This document shows positions 8,609 through 17,671 of a stretch of 36,912 bases of DNA, piece after piece. Position numbers and translations under genes: made by a program. Under the pieces are notes generated by a model, which had not been told where the DNA came from, did no database searches, and saw nothing but the letters and a program-made list of their open reading frames with translations. This DNA comes from Bacteroidota bacterium. GTDB taxonomy: Bacteria; Bacteroidota; Bacteroidia; Chitinophagales; Chitinophagaceae. Each line of letters opens with the position of its first letter. The stretch's first letter is position 1. The DNA lies in NCBI GenBank assembly GCA_018267675.1, contig JAFDYA010000135.1, positions 1-36,912 of the forward strand, written 5' to 3'.

Positions 8609-10621
8609 TTAATGTACCGCTTCGTCGTTAGGAATATGTACACTTACTATGGTGCCACCATCTGGATTCGCCTCCACGGATACTGTACCATGGACAGTTT
8701 CTAGCCTTTTGGAAATGGATAAAAGCCCCATTGATTTTTTAGATTTTGAAACTTTAAAGCCGACGCCGTTGTCCTCAACAATGAGGTTTATAATTCCCTG
8801 CTCCGCAAATAGAGATATCTCAACACTACTTGCTTGTGCGTGCTTGATGATATTAGTTACTAATTCCTTTAAAATCAAAAGGATTGTAGTTTTCTTCTCC
8901 ATGCTTAGCTCCGCCATTTCCTGGACTTCAATCTCTGGTGTTACTGAGATCTCAGTTCCACTGAAGAAGATGTTTATTGTGTCCAAAAGGATTGCACCAA
9001 AACAACTTTCATCCTCTGCTTGAAACTCTTCATGCGCCATCTCGCGAGTCTGTTGGTAGCTTTTCTTGAGCATGCTGGCAGCATTCAAGAGTTGTTGTTT
9101 ATCTGTTTGATTTTCTTCTTTGGTGGCCCTAGTTTCCATAAAATTGAGTAGACCGGCAATGGTTCCAGCTAGGTTATCGTGCAAGTTTTGCCCAATGCGT
9201 TTCCGTTCTTTTAATTCAGCCTCTTGTGCGGCTTGCTCCAGCCGAATTATTTGGATAGTCGCTTGCTCTTCAATGAGCTGGAGTAGGGTGTGTGTTTTTT
9301 GTCGGGAGATTTTGTAACGGTAGAATAAGATGAGCACAAGTACGATGAAAAGAAACAGGATGATGCTGCTCCATAAGAGGTACCGGTTATTTTTTGCAGT
9401 TTGAACCGATAGTTTCCGTTGTACATCAACAAGGTTCAATCGTTGTTCCATTTCTAAGATTTGTCCTTGATGTTGCAGAAGTTGGTCTTTATCATGTACT
9501 GCTAAATAGGCTTCAAGAAATGAAAGTGCGTTGCCGGCATGATTTCTTTTTCTTTCATATAGGTATTTTTCATAAAGTAATAGGTTCTCGTCTGATTCAA
9601 GCGCAGCGCTTGGTATATTATCTAATATGGTATATGCTTCTTTGGGTTGATTAAGATGGAGGAGCGAGAGACCAATGTACAACTCCGGATTTGGTTCATA
9701 CCTAAACGTACCACTATGAATATCAATCGGAAGCTTCTTTACAGTATCAAAATAGTTGAGGCAAGAACGATAATCGCCTTCAAAATAGGCAAGTTTGGCA
9801 TACATGGTGAAAATGAAATCATTCACAAATACATCATTATACGGCTTTAGCTTTAATTGATAATAACCTAAGAATGCACGTATAGTATCCGCATCTTTCT
9901 GTTGCCTTAGCAATTTGTATCTATTGAAATATATTTCGTATTTTTTCACTAGATGGTTTAGATAGTCGGAATAGCAATCCTTTCCCCTACATGGAAAACG
10001 CTCAGAACTATCTAGATATACGATAGCTTTATTAAATAGCTTTACAGAATTGTACACATTTGCAATTGATATGTATGCATTTGACATACTGCTGGAGTCG
10101 TTCAGTTCTTTTGAAACTTGCAAGGATTGCTCCATGAGATGCAGCGCATAGGGGAGGTTATTCTGGCGGTAGCTTGCCAACATAGAAGCTCGGAACATGA
10201 GAAACCGGGCACCCATGCGGTTAAGTTCTTTAGGATGAATTTTCCAATCTCGTTCAAATATTTTGAAGTATTTGTTGATCGTATCTACGCGCTGGTCAGT
10301 CGGTACGATTGTGGTCAAATAGGCACCAAGGTAAAAGGTATAGGTTGCACGCTGCTGCCAGTCCTGAATCAAGGGATACTTTTGGGCAAAATGCCTGGTT
10401 AGAAACTCTAAAAATTCTTGCTCCGAAAGTGTATCATCCTCAAACTGTATTTGCCGTTTGCCTACCTGTGTCAGAATGTTGATCACCTCCTTAGGGCTAA
10501 CATCTGCAATGTTTTTCGGTTGAAATTCAACTGGGATTTTCCTTACTACTGATTGGCTCAACTGGCACCAACCCAAGCTTGGAAATAAAAATCCAAAAAA
10601 GAACAAGATAAGGCCTTTCAT
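8609..10621 (-). CDS. TPR-containing sensor histidine kinase (HisKA_3/NarX type)
   Basis: A 670-residue membrane kinase. It has a signal peptide (residues 1-20, ends G-W-C-Q) and a long helical region with TPR-like repeats (about 70-390). One transmembrane helix lies near 411-432 (L-L-W-S-S-I-I-L-F-L-F-I-V), followed by a coiled coil and the dimerisation/phospho-acceptor helix R-I-G-Q-N-L-H-D-N-L-A-G with His481. The ATPase domain has the N box E-L-V-T-N-I-I-K-H-A and G1 box V-E-D-N-G-V-G-F. The periplasmic TPR sensor with cytoplasmic kinase is a common Bacteroidota design; the ligand is unknown. It starts 14 bases after the stop of the response regulator gene, so the two are co-transcribed and almost certainly partners. 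Confidence 0.92.
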   Translation of the reverse strand: MKGLILFFFGFLFPSLGWCQLSQSVVRKIPVEFQPKNIADVSPKEVINILTQVGKRQIQFEDDTLSEQEFLEFLTRHFAQKYPLIQDWQQRATYTFYLGAYLTTIVPTDQRVDTINKYFKIFERDWKIHPKELNRMGARFLMFRASMLASYRQNNLPYALHLMEQSLQVSKELNDSSSMSNAYISIANVYNSVKLFNKAIVYLDSSERFPCRGKDCYSDYLNHLVKKYEIYFNRYKLLRQQKDADTIRAFLGYYQLKLKPYNDVFVNDFIFTMYAKLAYFEGDYRSCLNYFDTVKKLPIDIHSGTFRYEPNPELYIGLSLLHLNQPKEAYTILDNIPSAALESDENLLLYEKYLYERKRNHAGNALSFLEAYLAVHDKDQLLQHQGQILEMEQRLNLVDVQRKLSVQTAKNNRYLLWSSIILFLFIVLVLILFYRYKISRQKTHTLLQLIEEQATIQIIRLEQAAQEAELKERKRIGQNLHDNLAGTIAGLLNFMETRATKEENQTDKQQLLNAASMLKKSYQQTREMAHEEFQAEDESCFGAILLDTINIFFSGTEISVTPEIEVQEMAELSMEKKTTILLILKELVTNIIKHAQASSVEISLFAEQGIINLIVEDNGVGFKVSKSKKSMGLLSISKRLETVHGTVSVEANPDGGTIVSVHIPNDEAVH

Positions 10622-10635
10622 ATTTCGACATTTCC

Positions 10636-11283
10636 TTAATGATCCTTAGTGGTGAGTCCTTGTTTTATCGCCAATGCCAATAGTGCAGTTATAGATTTTA
10701 CGCCTGCCTTTGCCATCATTTTCCGTCGATGAACAATTATTGTGTTTCTACTTAAATGAAGGTTGCTGGCCATTTCTTCAATATTCAAACCTTCAATCAG
10801 TAGGCTAAGCACTTCAATTTCTTTATGGGTGAAGAGATCAATTAATGATTCCTCTTTTGTTTCAGATAGAAGAGCCAAAATGTCCGGAGATATGTATTGC
10901 TGTTTCCGATTGATAGTCGCAATGCAGTCGGCCAATTCACTCAAACCGACTCCCTTACTGATAAATCCATCTGGTTTGCAAGATAATATTTTTTTTATTG
11001 CACTTACCTGGGTTAAGCTGGAAAGAATAATTACTTGAACTGAATTGTGTATGCGCCGAACATCATTTATTGTCTGCAAAATGTTTACGTCGGGGATATA
11101 GTAGTCTAGAAAGAGGAGTATTGCCGCATCTCGTTCCTGGCCAAGAAATTTACGCAGTTCAATGGGGTCTGTAAAGCTAAATGCTATATCTACAATTCCA
11201 TTATGCTCGAGGGTAATTGCAAACGACTCTGCGAAAAATTTGTGATCGTCTAGGATAATGCCAATGACTTGTTTGTTGATCAT
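10636..11283 (-). CDS. NarL/LuxR-family response regulator
   Basis: A 215-residue two-component regulator. The receiver domain shows the acidic pair D12-D13 (I-L-D-D-H-K), phospho-acceptor D60 (L-F-L-D-Y-Y-I-P-D), a conserved S/T region (I-I-L-S-S-L) and a Lys in F-I-S-K-G. The C-terminal LuxR-type helix-turn-helix starts at L-F-T-H-K-E-I-E-V-L and continues through S-R-N-T-I-I-V-H-R-R-K-M. The frame is open further upstream to a TTG at 11352, but the ATG at 11281-11283 gives the standard family length and begins right at the receiver fold, so it is preferred. First gene of a two-gene operon with the kinase; divergent from the beta-helix surface protein. Confidence 0.92.
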   Translation of the reverse strand: MINKQVIGIILDDHKFFAESFAITLEHNGIVDIAFSFTDPIELRKFLGQERDAAILLFLDYYIPDVNILQTINDVRRIHNSVQVIILSSLTQVSAIKKILSCKPDGFISKGVGLSELADCIATINRKQQYISPDILALLSETKEESLIDLFTHKEIEVLSLLIEGLNIEEMASNLHLSRNTIIVHRRKMMAKAGVKSITALLALAIKQGLTTKDH

Positions 11284-11652
11284 GGTGGATAGGGTGCTTA
11301 GTTTGTCAGTTTCTGATGATAGGATGCTATTGCTCCTGCAAAAATTGAGCAAAACATTTATTTAGTCGAAAATTTCACGACCTACCAATACTTAATTTTA
11401 ATTATTTAGCGGGAAGTTATAAGAAAATATGACTATGATTATTGGATGATTAATTATTTTTTTGAGCTTGTATTTTGATTTCGGCATGAGTTTTGAAAAG
11501 TGTGAATGTTAAGTAACATTATCAACGAACAGCTGCTGTTTTTATAAATTATCTTACTCTAGCCTTTGGCCTATTATTTAATTAATTTCTATTCCTAATT
11601 TTTTTACAAATTTTTTCCCCCGTAACAATAAGATTTTTATTTTGAATCAACC
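11284..11652. other. AT-rich divergent intergenic region, no gene seen
   Basis: These 369 bases separate the response regulator from the beta-helix protein. They are rich in A and T, with many homopolymer runs. TATTTTG (11638-11644), one base short of the -7 consensus, ends 8 nt before the plus-strand ATG. TATCTTAC near 11550 is a second degenerate candidate. No hairpin, ORF or repeat stood out. The size and position suit a regulated promoter region for the surface protein, but no operator could be identified. Confidence 0.4.
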
Positions 11653-14600
11653 ATGAAAACATTTTCACTAAAAATTCCAAAACGTACGCGCGTTTTGACG
11701 GCTATTATAGCACTAATGGCTGCCGGCACTAGCGTTTCAGCCGCTACTTATTACGTGAGCAATACCAGCAACTCTGGTTTGGGTAGCCTTCGACAAGCTA
11801 TATTTGACGCCAACGGCAATTCCGGTGCAGATATTATTGAGTTTTCTACTTCAGGCACCATTACGCTGAGTTCCCTATTGCCCTATATCACCGACCCTGT
11901 TGCTATTCGAGGTTATACAGCCACTAGTGCGGCTCCGGGAGCTATCGGTAGTAGAACCATTACCATCACAGTTGATGGAGGAAATACTACTTCAACACCT
12001 TCTGGTCGTTCGTCAGTAGACGGTTTGTTTCGCTTTACCTCAGGAGCCAGCGGGTCGTCTATTAGCGGCCTTTCTATTATTAATACCGGAGCAGATGTAG
12101 AAGCCATATTAGTAGAACCCGGCGCCAGCAATATTCATATTTGGGGAAACTATATCGGGGTGAATGCATCAGGTACACATTCTAGCAGCACGCGTATCGG
12201 TGATGATGCCATCATGATTGGTGTGCCGAATCCCCTATCCAGTGCTCCGGCTGCTATTTCCAATATTACCATTGGAACTAATGGTGATGGGACTAATGAT
12301 GCCAACGAAGGTAATGTCATCGCCAACACCAATCGTAGTTTAGGAGGAGATGGTATCCAAGTGGGAGCCTATCTTACAGGTTATATATTAACTGTCAGTA
12401 GTTTGAAAATTTCCGGCAATTATATTGGTCTTCGCCCAGATGGGACTACGGTTGCTCGCATTGGAGATGATGCAGGTAGTGGCAGTGCTGGCGGATCTGG
12501 TATTTTATTCAACGATGTTGATGGGAAAAAGATACTTGTAGGTACCAATGGAGATGGGACTTCTGATGCCTTGGAACGTAATATCATCTCAGGATGTGCC
12601 TTAAGCGGCATAGTTTTTAATGGTTCTAATAATGTGGACATTTCAGGCAATTATATTGGTACAGATAAGACTGGAACTATCTCAAAGCCCAATGCAAATA
12701 ATACCTCCAATTCTTGGTGGGATGGAATAACCATTGTTGGTGAGAGGAGATCAGGCACGGCCAGTTTGAATAGACCAGATTATAACATCAATATAGGTTT
12801 TATAGATTCGCTTCATTCTGCATCGGTTGCAACTGTTGTTCGTAATGTTATCTCTGGCAATAATGGGAATGGGATAAGTGCTCAAACTAATAGTGATGTC
12901 ATGTATCCCCAAACGAGAAATGTGAGTATTGCTGGCAACTATATTGGTGTAGATGTAACAGGGAATACTGCATTAGGTAATGGGCAGAATTCAATATTAC
13001 AGTTTGGTAATGGTGTTTATATGATTAATGTTAAAAATTTTGTTGTGGGAACAAATGGCAATGGTACCAATGATGCTCTTGAAGGGAATGTTATTTCGGG
13101 TAATTTATGGGGAGTAGGGGTGAGAATGAGTGCAGCCTCTTTTTCAAATTTTCCAATGAAAGATAGTAGGGTTTCCGGCAATAAAATAGGGGTTGGCGCA
13201 GATGGAGCTACAGCATTAGGCAATGATGCTTCTGGTGTACGAGTTGAAGGTGCTACTAATATTATTATAGGGAGTGACGACAACAACACAAGTGATGCAT
13301 TGGAAGCCAACATTATTGCTAATAATGCTTTTGGTTATGCTTCCTCCGGAGGTAGTTCAGATGGAGTTCGTGTAACAGATACGGCTACGAAAATTAGAAT
13401 TTCTAGAAACATATTTTATCATAACAAAGCCAATCCAATTGATCTAGCCAATGATGCCGTATCGGTAAATGACGGTACAACAACTACAGGGCAGCCGAAT
13501 TTGTTGTTGGATTATCCAGTATTTACAAGCTATTCAATTAGTGGTAGCACCATGACCGTGAGCGGCTATGTGGGTGCTTGCGATGGTACTCAGGAATACA
13601 ATAAAGGTACAGTACAGTCGGGTACCTTGACCGTTCAAGTATATAAAGTGGATGATGACGGCGATCAAAATGGTGCACTCACGAATAATGGATGTAGCCG
13701 AAGTACGAATCATGGTGAAGGGAAGCAATATCTCGGCAGCATCACTGTTACTGGAGGTGCGTTCACTAATGCCAGCTTTACTCTAGTGTCTGGTGCTAGC
13801 TTTACCGCAAGTGATAAACTTACAGGAATCACAATAGACGCCAATGGAAACACATCAGAATTTGGCGTAACAACCCTTTTGAAGCTAAGCGGAAATGTAT
13901 TTGATGATGCTAATGGCAATACGACCATTCAAAGTCCTTCAGAAGTATTTAGCTCACTACCCCAACAGCTTTATGTTTATTTAGTCAACCAGAGCACCGG
14001 CATTGTAATGGACTCGGCTAAAGTAGCACCGAACGGCAGCTATGATCTTTCAGCAGAAGCAAACACAAACTATACACTTCAGCTTTCTAAAGTGAGCTAT
14101 CCCATTGGTACCAATACCGGTACTACACCGATTAACAAAGTACCACCAACAGACTGGGTGACAACCGGGGAGAACAAGACAAATAATTCCGGTAGTGGTG
14201 ATGGTTCACCAGATGGTGTATTGCCAATAAGTGTGGCGACAAGTTCAATGGACAATCTAAATTTTGGCATAGAGCATTTACCCAATTCTCAAAATGTGAC
14301 GGTAACAATAGCGACACCTTCAGGCAATTCAATTAGTCAAGGTACGGTTACTAATATTGCAGCAAATGCAGTAGCGGGAACAGATCCAGAAGATGGTACC
14401 TTAGGAAATTCAAAGACAATAGTCATTACAAAACTTCCGACTAATGGCGTGATGAGTTATAACGGAAGCTTAGTAACGCTCAACCAACAAATCACCAATT
14501 TTGATCCATCCAAGCTATCTTTTAGCAGCTTGAATACTGGTACTACGAGCACGAATTTTGAGTATGCCTTTTTGGACGCAGCAAGTAAGCAAGATCCTAG

Positions 14601-15165
14601 CCCCGCTGTCTATACTATCAATTGGCCGGGCAGCTTGCCAATAGTGTTGAGCACGTTTGACGTACAAAAAGTGGGTGCTACTGCACAACTTAGTTGGACA
14701 ACTGCAAAAGAGGAAGGTGTAGCTGGATTTACCATTGAGCGGAGTGGGAATGGCAATCAATGGATTCAAATCGGTTTTGAAAAAACAGTAAATGATAGGA
14801 GCGTTAGCGCGCAGGATTATAAGTTTGATGATGTCCTACCGATGCAGGGTCAGAATTTCTACCGTTTGAAGATTGTAGAAAAGGATGGCAAGCAAAGCTA
14901 TAGTATGGTACGGAGCCTTTTGTTTGGTAGCAATAGTGATATCAAGGTTTATCCTAACCCTGTTCAAGATAAGCTGATGTTAACCGGATTGACTGGTACG
15001 AGCCAAATTGTACTATCAGACATTAGTGGCCGTGTAGTGTATCAAGCAGAAGTGAGCACTAACAGCACCGTGGTTCCGTTCAATACTTTACCTGCGGGTG
15101 GTTATCAACTGAAGATTGTGGACGGGGCTGGAACAGTTTCGACACATACCCTGATGAAGAAGTAA
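11653..15165 (+). CDS. Large parallel beta-helix surface protein with T9SS type A sorting domain
   Basis: A 1170-residue secreted protein with a signal peptide at 1-30 (ends V-S-A). A short module G-L-G-S-L-R-Q-A-I-F-D-A-N-G-N follows, the CSLREAI-type motif often found at the start of such adhesin-like proteins. Residues of about 60-650 form a right-handed parallel beta-helix. It is built on repeats of G-N-Y-I-G-V with x-x-x-G-T, alternating with G-T-N-G-D-G-T-N-D-A-L-E-x-N-V-I-S-x-N. A carboxypeptidase-regulatory-like/SdrD-B-like region starts near L-S-G-N-V-F-D-D-A-N-G-N, and a fibronectin-like module (L-S-W-T-T-A-K-E-E, F-T-I-E-R-S) precedes the sorting domain from about 1097 (V-Y-P-N-P-V to T-L-M-K-K). 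Likely an exported adhesin or polysaccharide-active protein; no catalytic residues could be assigned. A strong terminator follows. Confidence 0.9.
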   Translation: MKTFSLKIPKRTRVLTAIIALMAAGTSVSAATYYVSNTSNSGLGSLRQAIFDANGNSGADIIEFSTSGTITLSSLLPYITDPVAIRGYTATSAAPGAIGSRTITITVDGGNTTSTPSGRSSVDGLFRFTSGASGSSISGLSIINTGADVEAILVEPGASNIHIWGNYIGVNASGTHSSSTRIGDDAIMIGVPNPLSSAPAAISNITIGTNGDGTNDANEGNVIANTNRSLGGDGIQVGAYLTGYILTVSSLKISGNYIGLRPDGTTVARIGDDAGSGSAGGSGILFNDVDGKKILVGTNGDGTSDALERNIISGCALSGIVFNGSNNVDISGNYIGTDKTGTISKPNANNTSNSWWDGITIVGERRSGTASLNRPDYNINIGFIDSLHSASVATVVRNVISGNNGNGISAQTNSDVMYPQTRNVSIAGNYIGVDVTGNTALGNGQNSILQFGNGVYMINVKNFVVGTNGNGTNDALEGNVISGNLWGVGVRMSAASFSNFPMKDSRVSGNKIGVGADGATALGNDASGVRVEGATNIIIGSDDNNTSDALEANIIANNAFGYASSGGSSDGVRVTDTATKIRISRNIFYHNKANPIDLANDAVSVNDGTTTTGQPNLLLDYPVFTSYSISGSTMTVSGYVGACDGTQEYNKGTVQSGTLTVQVYKVDDDGDQNGALTNNGCSRSTNHGEGKQYLGSITVTGGAFTNASFTLVSGASFTASDKLTGITIDANGNTSEFGVTTLLKLSGNVFDDANGNTTIQSPSEVFSSLPQQLYVYLVNQSTGIVMDSAKVAPNGSYDLSAEANTNYTLQLSKVSYPIGTNTGTTPINKVPPTDWVTTGENKTNNSGSGDGSPDGVLPISVATSSMDNLNFGIEHLPNSQNVTVTIATPSGNSISQGTVTNIAANAVAGTDPEDGTLGNSKTIVITKLPTNGVMSYNGSLVTLNQQITNFDPSKLSFSSLNTGTTSTNFEYAFLDAASKQDPSPAVYTINWPGSLPIVLSTFDVQKVGATAQLSWTTAKEEGVAGFTIERSGNGNQWIQIGFEKTVNDRSVSAQDYKFDDVLPMQGQNFYRLKIVEKDGKQSYSMVRSLLFGSNSDIKVYPNPVQDKLMLTGLTGTSQIVLSDISGRVVYQAEVSTNSTVVPFNTLPAGGYQLKIVDGAGTVSTHTLMKK
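12271..13320 (+). repeat. In-gene beta-helix repeats
   Basis: Four copies of a motif reading G-T-N-G-D-G-T-x-D-A-x-E-x-N-[VI]-I-[AS] start near 12271, 12538, 13045 and 13267. They alternate with G-N-Y-I-G or G-N-K-I-G motifs near 12415, 12645, 12940 and 13180. The copies have diverged at DNA level, which suggests old duplication kept for the coil structure. Confidence 0.75.
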
Positions 15166-15213
15166 GGTTTGGAGTTTTACTCCGAACAAGGTTTTTACTT
15201 CCACTACACATTT

Positions 15214-15258
15214 CCCCGGTATCCTTCATTTTGTTGAAGGATGCCGGGGATTTAATTT
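15214..15258 (+). terminator. Terminator after the beta-helix protein gene
   Basis: A 15-bp stem runs 15214-15228 with 15235-15249 (CCCCGGTATCCTTCA with TGAAGGATGCCGGGG) and has one T-G wobble and a 6-nt loop. A T-rich tract follows. A smaller hairpin (GTTTGGAG with CTCCGAAC) directly follows the stop at about 15167-15186. Confidence 0.88.
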
Positions 15259-15340
15259 AAGGAGCTTCGCTCGACCAAATTTTTTTAGAAATGTTCCTCC
15301 GAAACGGCAGTTGTCCCTACACTTGCGCTAACTTGCTCCC

Positions 15341-15910
15341 ATGGAAGTAAATTCAGAAATAGAGCCGGAAATGACAGCAGGAATCGGTTCTCGTGTGGCG
15401 CATAATTTGTTTGGACGTGGAGTCGTGGTGGATGTAAGTGCAGAGACCTTTACGGTATGGTTTAAAAGCCAGCAGGGAACCAAGAATGTGGCGAAAGATT
15501 TTTTGGGCATGAAAGTAACCGAAGCAGTTGCAGGAGAGCAGGTCACAGGGGCTATATCCTTGGCTGATATTGAGGAAGCATTAGAAACGGTTTTGGATAG
15601 GAGGCTCAATGAATTTCAGTTGGTTCCACTGGGCAATCGTTGGGAGGGGGGCAAAATTATACTCCAACCAAAAGACGCGGGTTTGCAAGCAAAGGAAGTG
15701 CCTATTGACGTGTTTTTTCATAAGCTCGTGATGGTGCGGGATAGGATACGCCTCATTGAGCAGAAAGTGAATGCTCATAAAGGTTTGTCGGAATCGGAAA
15801 AGATCGATATCCAACAATATATTACTGCTATTTACGGTTCATTGACCACCTTTAATATCTTATTCAAGGAAGCGCATCATCAATTTAGAGGTGCTTCGAA
15901 AGAAGGATGA
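15341..15910 (+). CDS. Unrecognised protein with Tudor/SH3-like N terminus
   Basis: I do not recognise this 189-residue protein. It has no signal peptide or membrane segment, so it is probably cytoplasmic. The N-terminal part reads G-I-G-S-R-V-A-H-N-L-F-G-R-G-V-V, like the small beta-barrel (Tudor/SH3-like) modules at the C terminus of UvrD/PcrA-type helicases (V-x-H-x-x-F-G-x-G-x-V). Two such strand pairs could cover residues 12-60. The rest looks helical (A-D-I-E-E-A-L-E-T-V and the long helix V-M-V-R-D-R-I-R-L-I-E-Q-K-V). A nucleic-acid-associated role is speculative. It stands alone between a terminator and a convergent lipoprotein gene 38 bp away. Confidence 0.75.
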   Translation: MEVNSEIEPEMTAGIGSRVAHNLFGRGVVVDVSAETFTVWFKSQQGTKNVAKDFLGMKVTEAVAGEQVTGAISLADIEEALETVLDRRLNEFQLVPLGNRWEGGKIILQPKDAGLQAKEVPIDVFFHKLVMVRDRIRLIEQKVNAHKGLSESEKIDIQQYITAIYGSLTTFNILFKEAHHQFRGASKEG

Positions 15911-15948
15911 GCCAAAAGTTTTTGATTAAACTTAGGCAAAGGCGTGCG

Positions 15949-16458
15949 TTAATTGCAAATAATTTCCCCGGAACCATAAATAGGTTGTAAGGTCACAGGG
16001 TCGTATTGGTTTTCGAAGAAGTATTGGTCGCCAAGATCGCGCGGGATGCAATTGGAGGTATTATAGCTCAGTAGTGCGATGCAATAGTTTTGGTTTACTC
16101 TATCGCCATTGGTTGTCACAAACTGAAAGTTAACGCCATATTTTCCGCTTGCCAACATATAGCCACTGTTGCGCCCATCCCAGCCTTGCGTATAGCGATC
16201 TATAGTACGGAAAACGACATTACCATCATTGTCCATTATCGTCATGGAAAAGCTGGTCAAATTGGTAGATGCGATGGGGCGGAAATAGTCATTTCGCCCA
16301 TCTCCATTTGGTGTGAAGGCATTGGGCAAGGCAAATTTTGTACCGCCTTGGTTGAAGACATAGGCTTGCTTGCCCAAGTAACAAGCTGCTCCGCCTACAA
16401 GTTCTTTCTTGCAGGCGGAGAGCATACTAAAACATACGATGATGATGAGGTATTTCAT
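15949..16458 (-). CDS. Lipoprotein carrying an internal gliding-motility C-terminal-type domain
   Basis: A 169-residue protein with a lipoprotein signal peptide and lipobox L-S-A-C (Cys16). Residues of about 42-130 match the type B sorting/gliding-motility domain: L-P-N-A-F-T-P-N-G-D-G-R-N-D-Y-F, M-D-N-D-G-N-V-V-F-R, G-W-D-G, and G-K-Y-G-V-N-F. Unlike normal T9SS cargo, there is no large passenger before it, and it is not at the C terminus: some 40 more residues with two Cys (C-I-A-L-L-S-Y-N-T-S-N-C) and a final C-N follow. It may therefore use the fold as a lipoprotein domain rather than as a secretion signal. It lies 13 bp downstream of leucine dehydrogenase, likely on the same transcript. 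Confidence 0.85.
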   Translation of the reverse strand: MKYLIIIVCFSMLSACKKELVGGAACYLGKQAYVFNQGGTKFALPNAFTPNGDGRNDYFRPIASTNLTSFSMTIMDNDGNVVFRTIDRYTQGWDGRNSGYMLASGKYGVNFQFVTTNGDRVNQNYCIALLSYNTSNCIPRDLGDQYFFENQYDPVTLQPIYGSGEIICN

Positions 16459-16471
16459 CCTAGCGCCTTAA

Positions 16472-17542
16472 TTACAATCGTGCTTTTACTGCAGCAATAT
16501 CTGCAAGTCGTTTTTCAGCGATGCGCATTGCAGCAGCTTGTGTGTGGATATTCTCTTGCTCAGATAGGGCAAATATTTCTAGGGTGCGGTCATAGATTTT
16601 CTCCACGTTGCCGCGCACGCGTTCGGCATTATAGGTTTCCAATTCTGCGGCAACATTGATGAGGCCACCTGCATTGATCAAGAAGTCCGGTGCGTATAGA
16701 ATCCCTTTACTGATGAGTAGTGGGCCATGTACATTCTCGTCCGCTAACTGATTGTTGGCAGCACCGGCAACCACACGCGCCTTCAATTTGCTAATGCTTT
16801 CATCATTGAGTGTAGCACCCAATGCGCAGGGAGCGTAAATATCAATCTCATTGTCAAAAAGATTCTTGCCATCTACTACTTCTACTCCTCGGTGTGCTTC
16901 TACAGTTTGCTTGATTTTAGCAGCATCAATATCGGTGACCAACACCTTGGCTCCTTCTTTTACTAAATGGCCAACAAGGTATTGCCCTACGTGTCCGCAG
17001 CCTTGAACTAGTACCTTTTTACCGACGAGGCTGTCATTGCCCCAAGCTTTTTTAGCAGAGGCTTTCATGCCGATATACACGCCATAGGCAGTGAAGGGTG
17101 AAGGGTCGCCGGAACCACCCATATATTCAGGCACTCCGGTAACGTGCTTCGTCTCTAAGGCGATGTATTCCATGTCCCGTGCAGAAGTGTTGACATCTTC
17201 AGCAGTGATGTATTTGCCATTGAGACTATTGACAAATTTGCCATAACGACGCCAAAGCGCTTCCGATTTTTGTGCCGGGTTGGCAATAATTACCGCCTTT
17301 CCCCCACCCAAATTCAAACTCGAAATGGCAGCCTTGTAGGTCATACCCCGAGATAGGCGCAAGGCATCAACAATCCCTTCTTCGTGGGTGTTGTAGTTCC
17401 AAAGACGTGTCCCACCGAGCGCTGGCCCCAGCGTAGTGTTGTGTATAGCAATGATAGCATTGAGACCGGAATGTGGGTCGTGGCAAAACACCACTTGCTC
17501 GTGACCCATATCCTTCATTTGGTCGAATATTGACTGACTCAT
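16472..17542 (-). CDS. Leucine dehydrogenase (Glu/Leu/Phe/Val dehydrogenase family)
   Basis: A 356-residue NAD-dependent enzyme that deaminates branched-chain amino acids to 2-oxo acids. The substrate region has G-P-A-L-G-G-T-R and the catalytic-lysine motif L-N-L-G-G-G-K-A-V-I, followed by T-A-E-D-V-N-T. The Rossmann motif G-C-G-H-V-G-Q-Y-L comes after K-K-V-L-V-Q. The C-terminal part has V-A-G-A-A-N-N-Q-L and P-D-F-L-I-N-A-G-G-L-I-N-V. Length and the short N terminus fit leucine rather than glutamate dehydrogenase; valine or phenylalanine preference cannot be excluded. Its products are substrates for a branched-chain E1, such as the fusion at 4936. A promoter-like pair lies upstream, and the lipoprotein gene follows at 13 bp. 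Confidence 0.9.
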   Translation of the reverse strand: MSQSIFDQMKDMGHEQVVFCHDPHSGLNAIIAIHNTTLGPALGGTRLWNYNTHEEGIVDALRLSRGMTYKAAISSLNLGGGKAVIIANPAQKSEALWRRYGKFVNSLNGKYITAEDVNTSARDMEYIALETKHVTGVPEYMGGSGDPSPFTAYGVYIGMKASAKKAWGNDSLVGKKVLVQGCGHVGQYLVGHLVKEGAKVLVTDIDAAKIKQTVEAHRGVEVVDGKNLFDNEIDIYAPCALGATLNDESISKLKARVVAGAANNQLADENVHGPLLISKGILYAPDFLINAGGLINVAAELETYNAERVRGNVEKIYDRTLEIFALSEQENIHTQAAAMRIAEKRLADIAAVKARL

Positions 17543-17581
17543 TTAAATGAATTTGGTGATTAAAGATTGCAAATTTGGGGG

Positions 17582-17607
17582 CAAAATAGGATGAAAAAAA
17601 CTGACAA
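17582..17607 (-). promoter_or_regulatory. Candidate promoter of leucine dehydrogenase
   Basis: On the minus strand, TTG (17607-17605) and TATTTTG (17588-17582) are separated by 16 nt. The -7 box is one base shorter than TAnnTTTG. It would give a leader of about 35 nt. Confidence 0.45.
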
Positions 17608-17671
17608 TAGGTAACTCGTCCTTGTTTTATCGGTGTAGGTACTCGTAAAACTTGAGCAAATTAGTTTGGTT

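Noticed and set aside
13017..13313. Antisense open frames within the beta-helix gene
   Set aside because: They mirror the repetitive G-T-N codons of the plus-strand gene and have no start context or family match.
12271..13320. Possible CRISPR-like or tandem DNA repeats
   Set aside because: The periodic pattern is coding beta-helix repeats with diverged codons; spacing is irregular and no spacers or cas genes exist.
16472..17542. Glutamate dehydrogenase as the identity of this gene
   Set aside because: It is about 60-90 residues shorter than hexameric glutamate dehydrogenases, and its motifs fit the leucine dehydrogenase branch better.
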